Shown: piece by piece, positions 19,079-28,358 of the stretch
Numbering within the stretch: position 1 is the stretch's first letter
Layout: each line of letters starts with the position of its first letter
From: Microbacterium sp. CH12i
GTDB taxonomy: Bacteria > Actinomycetota > Actinomycetes > Actinomycetales > Microbacteriaceae
Length of the DNA: 64,000 nucleotides
NCBI RefSeq assembly: GCF_000685355.1
Contig: NZ_JHET01000010.1
Location: 248,001-312,000, forward strand
Reading direction: 5' to 3'
Translations under genes and position numbers: made by a program
The notes under the pieces: generated by a model
What the model saw: only the letters and a program-made list of their open reading frames with translations
What the model was told of the DNA's origin: nothing
The model's database searches: none

Positions 19079-20071
19079 TCAGCCGGAGTAGGTGAAAGGC
19101 TCCGTCATCTTGTCTGCATTGTCCTTCGTGATGAGGATGCAGTCGAACGACTGCTTCTCCGCCTCAGGTTCAGTGCCGTTTTGGATGTAGTCGTCGGCGA
19201 GTTCGACGGCTTTCTTCGAGAAGACCGCGACAGGCTGGAGAACGGTGTACGCCATCTCACCCGCGATGACCGCGGAGACAGCATCCGGTGCGCCGTCGAA
19301 GCCACCGACGACGACGCCATCCAGCTTTCCGGCCTCCTTGAGAGCTGCGATCGCGCCCAGAGCCATCTCGTCGTTGCCAGACATGACACCCGTCAGCGTC
19401 GGGTGCGACTGCAGCAGCGACTGCATCTTGTCATGGCCCTTGGTACGGTCCCAGTCCGCGACCTCTTCGCCGACCTTGACTAGACCGGGGTACTGGCTGA
19501 TGACGGTCTGGAAGCCGTTGGAACGGGTCTGCGCGTTGTTGTCAGACGGCGCGCCGAACAGTTCGACGTACTCGGCCGTTTCACCGATCTGCGTGACCCA
19601 TTCCTGGGCTCCGATCGCGGCGCCCTGAGCGTTGTTCGACACCAGCTGCGCCTTCGCGATGCCGGCCTCGTTGATCTCCGCGTTCACAAGGAACACGGGA
19701 ATCCCCGCCGCGTCGGCCTTTTTGACCGCGGCGATCGAGCCATCTGCGTTGGCGGGGTCGAGGATGATCGCCACGGACTTGTTCGCGATCGCCGTGTCGA
19801 TGAGGGTGTTCTCGGTGTTGGTGTCGCCCTTGTGGGCGCCGACGCTGGACTCGTAGCCGAGTTCCTTCGCCGCCGCGGCGGCGACATCGCCCTCTGTCTT
19901 CCAATACGGGTTCGCCGGGTCGTTCACGATGATCGTGATGAGGCCGCCGGCGTCTGCGCCTTTGGCATCGTCCGTCGGAGCAGCGTCCGTGCTGCCTCCG
20001 GCGCACCCGGCGAGCGAGATGATCAGTGCGCCTGTGGCGATGATCGAGGCAATTGCCTTCTTGCGCATCAT
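19079..20071 (-). CDS. Ribose-type ABC substrate-binding lipoprotein
   Basis: 330 residues. Lipoprotein signal: Lys-rich start, hydrophobic stretch, LAGCAGG lipobox. The mature part is the type-I periplasmic-binding fold of the RbsB group (VNDPANPYWKTEGD; VVGGFDGAPDAVSA). In the tetritol operon of mycobacteria the equivalent protein (EltP) binds erythritol and threitol; here substrate is inferred from linked enzymes. It is followed by the stem-loop at 19011. Confidence 0.85.
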   Translation of the reverse strand: MMRKKAIASIIATGALIISLAGCAGGSTDAAPTDDAKGADAGGLITIIVNDPANPYWKTEGDVAAAAAKELGYESSVGAHKGDTNTENTLIDTAIANKSVAIILDPANADGSIAAVKKADAAGIPVFLVNAEINEAGIAKAQLVSNNAQGAAIGAQEWVTQIGETAEYVELFGAPSDNNAQTRSNGFQTVISQYPGLVKVGEEVADWDRTKGHDKMQSLLQSHPTLTGVMSGNDEMALGAIAALKEAGKLDGVVVGGFDGAPDAVSAVIAGEMAYTVLQPVAVFSKKAVELADDYIQNGTEPEAEKQSFDCILITKDNADKMTEPFTYSG

Positions 20072-20120
20072 TTTGATGCGTCCTTTCTCTTGGTGGGTAT
20101 TACAGGGTTCTGTGTGCTGG

Positions 20121-21218
20121 TCAGTTCGTGCCTACCGGCTCCGACGTCTTGTCGGTCGCCAACGCGTGCTTCGTGCCTGTTGCGGCAGGACGGCGGCGGC
20201 GTCCGTACTGCAGGCTGTTCAGGAGCACGGCCACGACGATCACTGCGCCGATGAAGACCATCTGCCAGTAAGCGGAGACGCCGACGATCACGAGTCCGTC
20301 CGACAGGAATCCGATGACGAACGCGCCCAGCAGAGTGCCGCGCACGTTGCCGCGTCCGCCCATCAGAGATGCTCCACCGATCACGACCGCGGCGATCGCT
20401 GTCAGCTCGTAGGTGTTGCCCGCAGTGGGGCTGGCGCTGGTGAGCGTCGAGGCGAGGACGAGACCGGCGATCGCCGCGCAGATGCCAGAGATGACGTACA
20501 CCCAGATCTTGACGCCGTTCACCGGCACACCCGAGAGCTCAGCCGCACGTTCGTTGCCACCAGACGCGTACAACCAGCGCCCGAAGCGAGTGCGTCCGAG
20601 CAGGAAACCGAGCACGATCGCGATCAGCACCATGATGATGACGCCGATGGGGATGTTCAGCACGCGGTTGAAGCCGAGCCAATTGAAGCCGGTGTTACCC
20701 AGTGCCTCATCGCCCGCCAGGTCGTTGATCGTGAGGCCGTTGGTCATGAGCAGCGCCAGGCCACGCACCACATACAGCATGCCCAATGTCGCCACGAAAG
20801 GGGCGACCTTAAACTTGGAAATCAGGATGCCGTTGACCACGCCGACTGCTGCGCCGACGCCGCAGGAGAGGATCACAACCACGGGGACGCTCGGATAGAG
20901 GATCACGCCGAAGATGTTGATCGGCACCCCCTGCATCAAGAAGCCGGCGATCACCGCCGAGAAACCCAACGTCGATCCGACCGAAAGGTCGATGCCGCCG
21001 TTGAGCACGACCAGCAGCATCCCGAGTCCGAGGATGGCGTAGACCGCGACGTGTGAGGCCATGATCAGAAGGTTGCTGAAGGTGAGGTAGTTCGGCGACA
21101 TCAGCGAGAACACCACGATGATCAGGATCAGGGCAAGGAATGCCCTGCCCTCGATGAGCACACGTGCGAGGGAGAACTTCTTCTTGTTCTCGATGATGGC
21201 GGTCGTTGTCGTCGTCAT
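20121..21218 (-). CDS. ABC permease, ribose type
   Basis: 365 residues with about 10 membrane helices and the RbsC signature GGIDLSVGS near residue 70, plus ASGGNERAAELSGV and GGASLMGGRGNVRGT, which face the ATPase. It forms the channel of the sugar-alcohol importer with the ATPase upstream and the binding protein downstream, all on the minus strand with short gaps. Confidence 0.88.
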   Translation of the reverse strand: MTTTTTAIIENKKKFSLARVLIEGRAFLALILIIVVFSLMSPNYLTFSNLLIMASHVAVYAILGLGMLLVVLNGGIDLSVGSTLGFSAVIAGFLMQGVPINIFGVILYPSVPVVVILSCGVGAAVGVVNGILISKFKVAPFVATLGMLYVVRGLALLMTNGLTINDLAGDEALGNTGFNWLGFNRVLNIPIGVIIMVLIAIVLGFLLGRTRFGRWLYASGGNERAAELSGVPVNGVKIWVYVISGICAAIAGLVLASTLTSASPTAGNTYELTAIAAVVIGGASLMGGRGNVRGTLLGAFVIGFLSDGLVIVGVSAYWQMVFIGAVIVVAVLLNSLQYGRRRRPAATGTKHALATDKTSEPVGTN

Positions 21219-21239
21219 TGTCGATCCGTTCTCAAATTC

Positions 21240-22763
21240 CTAAGCGGCCACGGCTTCGCCGGAGGCGGCCATGATCATTTCCTTCGTGGCGTCCGGACCG
21301 AACTCGGCGGAGATCTGGCCGCGTCGCAGGACGATGATGCGATGCGCGATGCTGAGGCATTCGCCGACCTCTGATGTCGAATACACGACGGCGAGGCCCC
21401 CGCGGGCGCGTTCGGCGAGAAGACGAAACACCTCGCCCTTGGCCCCGATGTCGATACCGCGGCTCGGCTCATCCAGCAGCATCACGCGCGGATCGGTCGC
21501 GATGACCTTGCCGATGACGACCTTCTGCTGGTTCCCGCCGGAGAGCGAACCGATCGGCAGGTCAGGCCCCGGGGTCTTCACGGTCACCGTGCGGATGAGG
21601 TCCTCGGCGATCTTCTTCTCGGTGCGACGTGAGAGCACACCATTCACCAGAGAATTGCCGAGGCTGGCGAGCGTGAGGTTGGTACCGACATCGAATGTCT
21701 GCACGAGCCCGTCACGCTGCCGGTCCTCCGGCACGAGCCCGACACCGAGCGCGATGCGCTCCGCGATCGTGTCATTGCCGAGCGCCGTACCGTCCAGCAG
21801 AATCTCTCCGCCGTCGATCCGATCCCGCCCGGCGACCGCTTCGAGCAGTTCAGTGCGCCCGGCGCCCATCAGCCCGTACAAGCAGACGATCTCGCCGGCC
21901 CGGACGTCGAGGCTGAGTCCGTTCACGATCGCCCGCTCGGGGTTCTCCTGATCGAGCACGATGAGTTCGCGAACGCTGAGGATCGTGTCACCGAACTCGT
22001 AACCGGTAGGCGGCGAACCGAGGTCGAAGTTGTCGCCGACCATGTTTCGCACGATCCAGTCGAGATCGATGTTCGTACGCTCATCCTTCGCTGTCATGGT
22101 GCCGTCGCGCAGGACGACGGCGTGATCGGCGACCTCGAGTGCCTCTTCGAGATGATGCGAGATGTAGACGATGGCCACACCTCGCGCGGTGAGGTCGTGG
22201 ATGATCCCGAAGAGGATCTCCACCTCAGCCGCGGCGAGCGCCGACGTCGGCTCATCCATGATGAGGATGCGCGAGTTCACTGAAAGCGCCCGAGCGATCT
22301 CAATGATCTGCTGCTGGCCGACACGGAGATCGTTGACCTGCGTGTCCGGCTCGACACCCGGGAGCAGGTCGGCGAGAAGCTCGCGCGTCTGACGTGACTC
22401 CTCTGCGAAGTCGATCCCGAACGCACCCGTGATCTCGCGGCCCATGAAGATGTTGTCGCGTACGGAGAGGTTGGGGGCGAGGCTCAACTCCTGGTGGATG
22501 ATCGAGATGCCACGGTCGCGCGCGTCATTCGTGGAATGGAACACGACAGGTTCGCCGTCGAGGATAATCTCGCCGGCGGTCGGCTGCTCGACACCGGAGA
22601 GGATCTTCATCAACGTCGATTTGCCGGCGCCGTTCTCGCCGAAGAGGGCGGTCACCGTTCCTCTACGGATCTCGAAGTTCACACCCTTCAGCGCCCGGGT
22701 GCCGCCGTATGTCTTGACGACGTTGCGTGCCTCGAGGACGACGTCGTCGAACCCATCGCTCAT
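21240..22763 (-). CDS. ABC ATPase with two nucleotide-binding domains, ribose type
   Basis: 507 residues from ATG 22763. First domain: Walker A GENGAGKST, signature LRVGQQQ, Walker B ILIMDEPT. Second domain: GLMGAGRTELLEAV, degenerate Walker A typical of RbsA-type proteins, and signature LSGGNQQK, MLLDEPSRGID. The start overlaps the DUF2291 stop by four bases. It energises the importer encoded next to it. Confidence 0.9.
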   Translation of the reverse strand: MSDGFDDVVLEARNVVKTYGGTRALKGVNFEIRRGTVTALFGENGAGKSTLMKILSGVEQPTAGEIILDGEPVVFHSTNDARDRGISIIHQELSLAPNLSVRDNIFMGREITGAFGIDFAEESRQTRELLADLLPGVEPDTQVNDLRVGQQQIIEIARALSVNSRILIMDEPTSALAAAEVEILFGIIHDLTARGVAIVYISHHLEEALEVADHAVVLRDGTMTAKDERTNIDLDWIVRNMVGDNFDLGSPPTGYEFGDTILSVRELIVLDQENPERAIVNGLSLDVRAGEIVCLYGLMGAGRTELLEAVAGRDRIDGGEILLDGTALGNDTIAERIALGVGLVPEDRQRDGLVQTFDVGTNLTLASLGNSLVNGVLSRRTEKKIAEDLIRTVTVKTPGPDLPIGSLSGGNQQKVVIGKVIATDPRVMLLDEPSRGIDIGAKGEVFRLLAERARGGLAVVYSTSEVGECLSIAHRIIVLRRGQISAEFGPDATKEMIMAASGEAVAA

Positions 22764-23430
22764 TGCACACTCAACTCGACGGGGGTGACGAGCCACGAGC
22801 TCGGATTGATCAGAGTGAACGCTCCGGTGACCTCGATCGTCTTCCCTGCCAGAGCGGCAGTGTCGATGTCGGCGAGCACCTGCGTCTTCAGCTCTTCGTT
22901 CAGCGCTGAAGCCGCGTTTTGGAAGTCGATCTGATTGACGAATTGTCCGAACTCGATCTCACCCGTCGCATCGCGCAGCTCAGTGCCGTTGATGGCGGGT
23001 CCGGTCTGCACCCGGATCAGGAGGCCCTCAGGAAGTCCTTCGACCGCCACCTCATAGATGCCGGACTGGCCTTCACCGACGACGCCGGTGAATGTTGTGG
23101 TGTAGACGGGGCCGCCAGAGCTCTGCACCGCGTACTCCTCAGCGGCCGCCGCGGGATCCTTCGCGATGTCTGCCGCGAGCACGTCGGCATCGACGGCACT
23201 GTCGACGATGGCGGACTGCACGGTAGGAAAGTTCTCCGCACCGTAGGTGGCCGGGTCGAATTTCTCCGTGCCCTGCGCGAGCGGGTCATCGGCGGACACC
23301 ACTCGCGTCCCCAGCACCATTGCGAGGATCACGACCACGATCACACCGATCCAGATGCCGCGTTAGCGCCCGTGGACAGCGGCCGCCGCGGTCCCTTGAC
23401 CGGAGAACTCACCGTGCGAGACGCGCTCAT
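22760..23430 (-). CDS. DUF2291 periplasmic-type protein, one frameshift
   Basis: ATG 23430 overlaps the stop of the dehydrogenase (ATGA). The N-terminal frame runs MSASRTVSSPVKGPRR, then a base is missing at about 23362-23366; the shifted frame continues with GIWIGVIVVVILAMVL, a membrane anchor, and an extracytoplasmic domain to the stop at 22760. Repaired length is ~223 residues. DUF2291 proteins are repeatedly found inside ribose-type sugar ABC operons and may assist the importer at the outer face of the membrane; function is unproven. Confidence 0.75.
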
Positions 23431-24461
23431 GGGATCAGCACCCTGGACTCGGTGTCGTTCGGTCGAATTTGAAGCTTGCGGCCGGAGCCGCGACGGAACA
23501 ACTCCAGCGCCTCTTCGTAGTCGTCGAGCACGAAGGAGTGGCTGATCATCGCCGTCGCGTTGATCGCGCCCGCCTCGAACATCTCGACAGCGCGGCCGAA
23601 GGAGTTCAGGACCGCCATCGTGCCGACGATCGAGATCTCGTCACGATAGACGCGGAAGGGAGAGTACTTCGCGGTTCCGTCGGCGGGAGCGACGCCGAAG
23701 TTCTGGAAGAATCCGGCGGGCTTGACGCGCGTCAGCCCATCTTCGATGGCGCGAAGGTTTCCGGTGCAATCGATGACGACATCCCACTTCTCGCGATCGG
23801 CGTCATCGGCAGACGTGTACCGCAACTCGATGCCGCATTCCTCCGCGACGGCGAGGCGATCCGTGTTCAGGTCGACGATACTGACGGTGGCCGCGCCAGC
23901 GCGGGTGGCCAGCTGGGCCATCAGCAGCCCCATCGTGCCGGCTCCGTATACGAGAACGTGGTCTCCTATGCGTCGCGGCAGCACGTCCCAGCCGCGAATG
24001 GCGCACGCCAGGGGCTCGATGAGCGCGGCCTCGTAGATGTTGGTCTCAGGCTTGAGCGTGTACACGTTGCTGGCGGGCGCAGTGAAGAATTCCTGTGATG
24101 CGCCGTCGGAGGCCACGACGCCGAGGCCATTCCAGAAACGACAGAGATTCTGGTGTCCGTTGAGACAGAACTCGCACTCGCCGCAGGTGGTGCTCGGGTT
24201 GATCGCAACGCGGTCGCCGACCTTGAAGTCGAAGACACCGCTGTTGACCCCCTCGCCGAGTGCCACGATCGTGCCGGTCGCCTCATGGCCGGGGACGAGC
24301 GGAAAGATGGTGCCCTCGAACTCGCCGTCGAAGACGTGCGTGTCCGTTCCGCAGATACCGACCGCTGCTGTCTCGATCAGGATTTCTTTGTAGCCGGGCG
24401 TCGGCTTTGGCCGCTCTTCGAGGGACAGCTGCCCCTCGCCCGTGAATACAACTGCTCGCAT
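23427..24461 (-). CDS. Zinc alcohol dehydrogenase, probable erythritol/L-threitol dehydrogenase
   Basis: 344 residues, medium-chain family. Catalytic zinc ligands in GICGTDTH and GHEATG; complete structural zinc lobe with four Cys (TCGECEFCLNGHQNLC); Rossmann motif GAGTMGLLMA with Asp in VDLNTDR for NAD. First gene of the operon. EltD-type enzymes oxidise erythritol or L-threitol to L-erythrulose, which would start the pathway; the exact substrate is inferred. Confidence 0.8.
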   Translation of the reverse strand: MRAVVFTGEGQLSLEERPKPTPGYKEILIETAAVGICGTDTHVFDGEFEGTIFPLVPGHEATGTIVALGEGVNSGVFDFKVGDRVAINPSTTCGECEFCLNGHQNLCRFWNGLGVVASDGASQEFFTAPASNVYTLKPETNIYEAALIEPLACAIRGWDVLPRRIGDHVLVYGAGTMGLLMAQLATRAGAATVSIVDLNTDRLAVAEECGIELRYTSADDADREKWDVVIDCTGNLRAIEDGLTRVKPAGFFQNFGVAPADGTAKYSPFRVYRDEISIVGTMAVLNSFGRAVEMFEAGAINATAMISHSFVLDDYEEALELFRRGSGRKLQIRPNDTESRVLIP

Positions 24462-24480
24462 CTTCGCGTTCCTACTCTCG

Positions 24481-24505
24481 TGTTATGTTCCCGGGTAATG
24501 TAACA
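24481..24505. promoter_or_regulatory. Imperfect inverted repeat, candidate DeoR operator
   Basis: In the divergent gap between the two dehydrogenases lies TGTTATGTT, then CCCGGGT, then AATGTAACA, an inverted repeat with arms matching 7 of 9. Its place between two divergent catabolic genes makes it a likely target of the DeoR regulator coded at 15110. Confidence 0.5.
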
Positions 24506-24616
24506 TGGCCACGTTAGATTCACCATACGTCGCGATATCTGCGAATGTCAAGATGCGGATGCCGCGCGTATGTCCATCACAACGGGCGCGACGGCCCGCA
24601 CCGAGAAGAGCGCACC

Positions 24617-25663
24617 ATGACAGCAACGACGCACCTGCCAGAGACGATGTTCGCGAATGTGCTGGTTGAGCCCGGCCGCGTCGAGTTGCAAGAGCGTCGC
24701 GTGCCGTCACCGGCCGCTGACGAGGTGCTCGTTAAGGTCACTGCGGTGGGCGTGTGCGGCTCTGATGTGCACTTCTTCCACGACGGACGCCTGGGCGATT
24801 GGGTCGTGAACGAGCCGCTCGTGCTCGGCCACGAATCCGGCGGCGTGATCGTCGCCGTTGGCACGGATGTCTCGCCCGCGCGCGTTGGCGAACGAGTCTC
24901 GATCGAGCCGCAGCATCCGTCCACCACATCCCCCGAGACGATGCGAGGTGACTACAACCTCGACCCCCATATGCGCTTCTATGCCGTGCCTGGCACCGAT
25001 GGCGCGTTCCAGGAGTACGTCACGATCCAGAGCCATTTCGCATTCGCGATTCCGGATTCGGTGAGCGACTGGGCTGCCGCTCTGCTCGAGCCGCTGTCAG
25101 TGGCTGTCGCCACCGGCCGCAAGGCCGCGTTCTCGGTCGGTGACCGCGTGCTGATCACAGGAGCAGGACCGGTCGGCCTCGCCGTCGCTCAGGTCGCCAG
25201 AGCGTCCGGCGCCTCCGAGGTACTGGTCTCAGACATCAGTGACGCTCGCCGCCGAGCCGCTCTGCGTTTTGGCGCGACATCAGCGCTCGATCCTGTTGCA
25301 GATGCGGATGCGATCCGTACGGTCGGGGCCGATTCGTTCGTTGATGCCTCCGGAGCCGCGGCTGCCGTGCGCAGCGGGATCGACGCTCTTCGCCCTGGCG
25401 GACGCGCCGTGCTCGTCGGAATGGGGTTGCCTGAGCTGGCACTGCCTATCACGCAGATCCAGAACAAGGAGCTCGTGCTGACCGGCGTATTCCGTTACGC
25501 GAATACGTGGCCTGCCGCAATCGCGCTCGTCGCGTCGGGTCAGGTAGACCTTGACGGCATGGTGACCGGCACGTTCACCCTGGATCAGGTCAAGGATGCG
25601 CTGGAATCCACGGCGAATCCCGACACGATCAAGTCGATCGTGGAGCCGCACCGCCGAGGTTAG
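24617..25663 (+). CDS. Second zinc-type alcohol dehydrogenase (sorbitol-dehydrogenase-like), divergent
   Basis: 348 residues from ATG 24617; longer upstream reading is not homologous. Catalytic zinc residues in GVCGSDVHFF and GHESGG are kept, and the Rossmann motif GAGPVGLAVAQ is followed by VSDISDAR. The structural zinc lobe has lost its Cys (STTSPETMRGDYNLD in place of four Cys). D-threitol or a related alditol is a possible substrate, giving D-erythrulose. It is transcribed away from the operon from the shared 155-base gap. Confidence 0.75.
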   Translation: MTATTHLPETMFANVLVEPGRVELQERRVPSPAADEVLVKVTAVGVCGSDVHFFHDGRLGDWVVNEPLVLGHESGGVIVAVGTDVSPARVGERVSIEPQHPSTTSPETMRGDYNLDPHMRFYAVPGTDGAFQEYVTIQSHFAFAIPDSVSDWAAALLEPLSVAVATGRKAAFSVGDRVLITGAGPVGLAVAQVARASGASEVLVSDISDARRRAALRFGATSALDPVADADAIRTVGADSFVDASGAAAAVRSGIDALRPGGRAVLVGMGLPELALPITQIQNKELVLTGVFRYANTWPAAIALVASGQVDLDGMVTGTFTLDQVKDALESTANPDTIKSIVEPHRRG

Positions 25664-25925
25664 GACGCGGGGTATTTCGACTTTCGCAGCAGCCCTGTCA
25701 GATGGATCGCGTTGGTCAACGCCGTGGTGATCGACGCGCTCACCTTCTCGGGCGTCTGCTCCAGATCCTTGTAGTCGGTGGTGTGCATCGCCTCGCCATT
25801 CCAGTACACGCAGCCCTGCGCCGGCACAGTGAAACCGACGTCGTTGAGCGCCTGGTAGAACACGGCATCCGTTTCGCCCAATTCGGCATCGAGGCGTTCG
25901 AGCACCCGTTGTGTGATGCCCTCAC
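25660..25925 (-). pseudogene. C-terminal fragment of a flavodoxin-fold FMN reductase
   Basis: The frame from about 25925 to TAA 25660 codes for only ~85 residues: VLERLDAELGETDAVFYQAL, then YWNGEAMHTTDYKDLEQTPE and HLTGLL. These are the end of flavodoxin-family NADPH-dependent FMN reductases of ~190 residues. Upstream the frame meets a TAG at 25926 and no N-terminal half can be found on either strand. Read as a truncated remnant. It overlaps the last codon of the dehydrogenase on the other strand. Confidence 0.65.
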
Positions 25926-26015
25926 GCTAGGCTCCGCCGTCGACGACGCCGATCGGGTTAGCCGGCAACGCCTTCGGGGGCATAACGGCTCAGCTCCGCT
26001 CCGGACAGCGGCGGC

Positions 26016-26498
26016 TCAGCGCGGCGCTGCACCGAGCCTTTTGCGCATGAAAAGCTGCGTCGTTCCGTCGCCTTGATCCACGCGCTCGTTGATCCGATAT
26101 CCGCAACTCTCGTACAGTCGCACGTTGGCCTCGCTGAGGCTGCCGGTGAATAGCTCGGCCTCCGGCGCGAGCGAGCCGTGTTCGGCGGCGGCGAGCAGCT
26201 CTCTGCCGATCCCAGATCGCTGCATGTCGGGGGCGATCGCGATGCGACCGATGAGCAGCAGATCATCCGTCTCCCTGACGCGGATCGCTCCGACGAGACG
26301 CGTTCCCGACCTGGCCACCCACCCATTCGCGTCGACGAGTTCGGCACGCATTTCGTCGAGAGTCTGGGTTAACGGAGGCATGTCGGCCGTGCCGTAGATC
26401 AGCGCCTCCGAAACGAAAGCGGCACGCTGGATCGTCAACACCTCACCGGCATCCGCAGGTGAGATCCGTGACAGCACGACCTCCGACTCACTCGACAT
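26016..26498 (-). CDS. GNAT-family N-acetyltransferase
   Basis: 160 residues from ATG 26498. GNAT acetyl-CoA loop MQRSGIGRELL, preceded by the strand LLIGRIAIAP, and C-terminal LYESCGYRINERVD. Its start overlaps the last codons of the permease by 11 bases. Substrate unknown. Confidence 0.85.
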   Translation of the reverse strand: MSSESEVVLSRISPADAGEVLTIQRAAFVSEALIYGTADMPPLTQTLDEMRAELVDANGWVARSGTRLVGAIRVRETDDLLLIGRIAIAPDMQRSGIGRELLAAAEHGSLAPEAELFTGSLSEANVRLYESCGYRINERVDQGDGTTQLFMRKRLGAAPR

Positions 26499-27812
26499 GC
26501 GCCGCTGCCTTTCGCCGTCGCGCCCATTGCGTGAGGCCGTAGAGCGCGAGCCCGATGACAAGCAGACCACCGCCGAACAGCCAGACGATTGCGCGCTGCT
26601 GAGTCAGAAGCAGAATGCACGATGCAATACCGAGCACTGGCACGAACGTCCACACGTGGAAATGGTCATGCTCGACGCGGTCGCGGCGCAGCACCAGGAC
26701 AGACACGTTGGCGCTGAGGAAGACGAACAGCAGTAGGAGCACCACAGTTTCTGCCAACGTCGCAAGATCGCCGACCAGCGTCAGCAGCATCGCCACGATC
26801 ATCGTTACCACGATCGCCACCCATGGCGTCTTTCGACCAGGAAGCACCCGTCCGAGCCCGCTCGGCAGGAGCGTTCGCTCTGCCATGCCGTAAGCCAGCC
26901 TGCTGGCCATGATCATGGTGAGCAGCGCACCGTTGGCGACGGCGATCAGGGCGATCAGGCTGAACAGCCAGGACGGCACTCCGATACCGGTCGCCTCCAC
27001 GACGTCGAGAAGCGGCCCGGTGGACTGCTGCAGCTCATCGGCGGGCAGTGCCACTGCGCTGGCGAGACCCACCAGCACGTAAACGGCACCAGCTGTGAGA
27101 AGCGCGGCGAACAACGCCTTCGGGTAGGTCCTCGAGGGGTCCTTGACCTCTTCGATCACGTTGGCCGACGTCTCGAAGCCCACAAATGAGTAGTAGGCGA
27201 TGATCGCGCCTCCCAGCACCGCCAGCCCCACGCCGGAACCTTCGGGAGTCTCCATGACGCGCGACACGTCGCCACCGCCACCTGCCACGAAGAAGCCCAC
27301 GACGGCGATGACGATCACAAGACCACTCAGTTCGATCGCCGTCATCACGAGGTTCGCGCTCATCGACTCGCGGATGCCGCGGGCGGTGAGTGCACCGACG
27401 ATGACGAGGAACACCATGGCTGCGGGAATCGGCGGTACGGGGATAAAGGTTTGAAGGTAGCGCCCGCGAAGGCGATTGCGAGACCGGCCGCGCTTACCAC
27501 CCCGGCCGCAAGCATGCTGAATCCGATCAGGAACGACACAATGCGACTGCGGAACGCACGTTCGGCGAACACTGCCGCACCGCCTGCACGTGGGTACTTC
27601 GTGACGAGCTCGGCATACGACCCTGCCGTCAGCAGCGCGAGCAACAATGCCAGCACCAGCGGTGCCCACAGCATTCCGCCCACCTGCTCGGAGAGCACCC
27701 CCATGAGGACGTAGATCCCCGCGCCGAGAACGTCTCCCAGAATGAACGCGAAGAGCATCGGTCCGGTGATCGCACGACGCAGTCGTGAGGGCGCCTCAGT
27801 CTCGTTCGTCAT
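26488..27812 (-). CDS. Amino-acid permease (APC family), one frameshift
   Basis: The N-terminal ~115 residues (MTNETEAPSRLRR, helix 1 MLFAFILGDVLGAGIYVLMG) run to AIAFAG; a G is missing at the C-run 27463-27465 and the next frame goes on with GRYLQTFIPVPPIP through about 12 helices (SFVGFETSANVIEEVKDPSRTYP is the helix-6 region) to 26488. Repaired length 441. The GxG motif at helix 1 and the Glu-rich helix 6 are those of cationic or neutral amino-acid antiporter-type permeases. Substrate unknown. Confidence 0.78.
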
Positions 27813-28060
27813 CGCTCAAACATAGTGTGCGCTCGATCGGTGATCACGACCCTTGACAATCCATCGACGTTCACTGGCGCGAATCGTCGTCTGCATCGGA
27901 CTTCGCGGATGAGCGGCTGTGCGAGCATCGCGTCACCCTGCAGATTGATCTGCCCGACGCTCAAGTAGTTCGCGGCGCGCTACCAACGATCGATTCAGTC
28001 GAGGGCTTCACTGCTCACAGTCATGTTCGGCTCTTGACATGGTTTCTGCGCATCAGACGG
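27813..28060. other. Intergenic stretch without a visible gene
   Basis: About 250 bases between the permease start and the small acidic protein. No ORF with coding bias, no strong stem-loop and no repeat was seen. A promoter for the permease should be in its left part. Confidence 0.5.
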
Positions 28061-28237
28061 TCAGAAACGTCGCGGAGGAGGATTCTGAGAATCTTTCGGG
28101 TCTGCCACAGCCGGCTTCCCCTTGTCGACGCCGTCCGGTGTTATCGGCTCGAAACCCGAGTCATCCTCACGCGTTTCTTCGAGCCGCACATCAGATATCT
28201 GTTGCTCCTCAGTTGGATCCTTTGCATCGGACATCAT
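28061..28237 (-). CDS. Small acidic protein, 58 residues
   Basis: ATG at 28237 (a second ATG follows directly) with an AAAGGAG 5 bases before. The protein is acidic at the N-terminus (MMSDAKDPTEEQQ, EETREDDSGFEP) and basic at the very end (NPPPRRF). Base composition shows coding-like third positions. It stands alone between the permease and the MFS gene. No known domain; a conserved small Microbacteriaceae protein is my guess. Confidence 0.6.
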   Translation of the reverse strand: MMSDAKDPTEEQQISDVRLEETREDDSGFEPITPDGVDKGKPAVADPKDSQNPPPRRF

Positions 28238-28358
28238 GGACTCCTTTCATTGGGGCTTCACTATGACAGGCGATCGGCGCGCGCGGCCAGGACCTTGACC
28301 CACGCGCGCAACCGGGTTACGCGCGAGCAGCAATGGCGTGTTCTGCTTGCGGGGAGGG

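Noticed and set aside
19929..21056. 375-codon plus-strand ORF opposite the permease
   Set aside because: His/Asp/Arg-rich low-complexity product; the minus strand codes for a clear RbsC-like permease.
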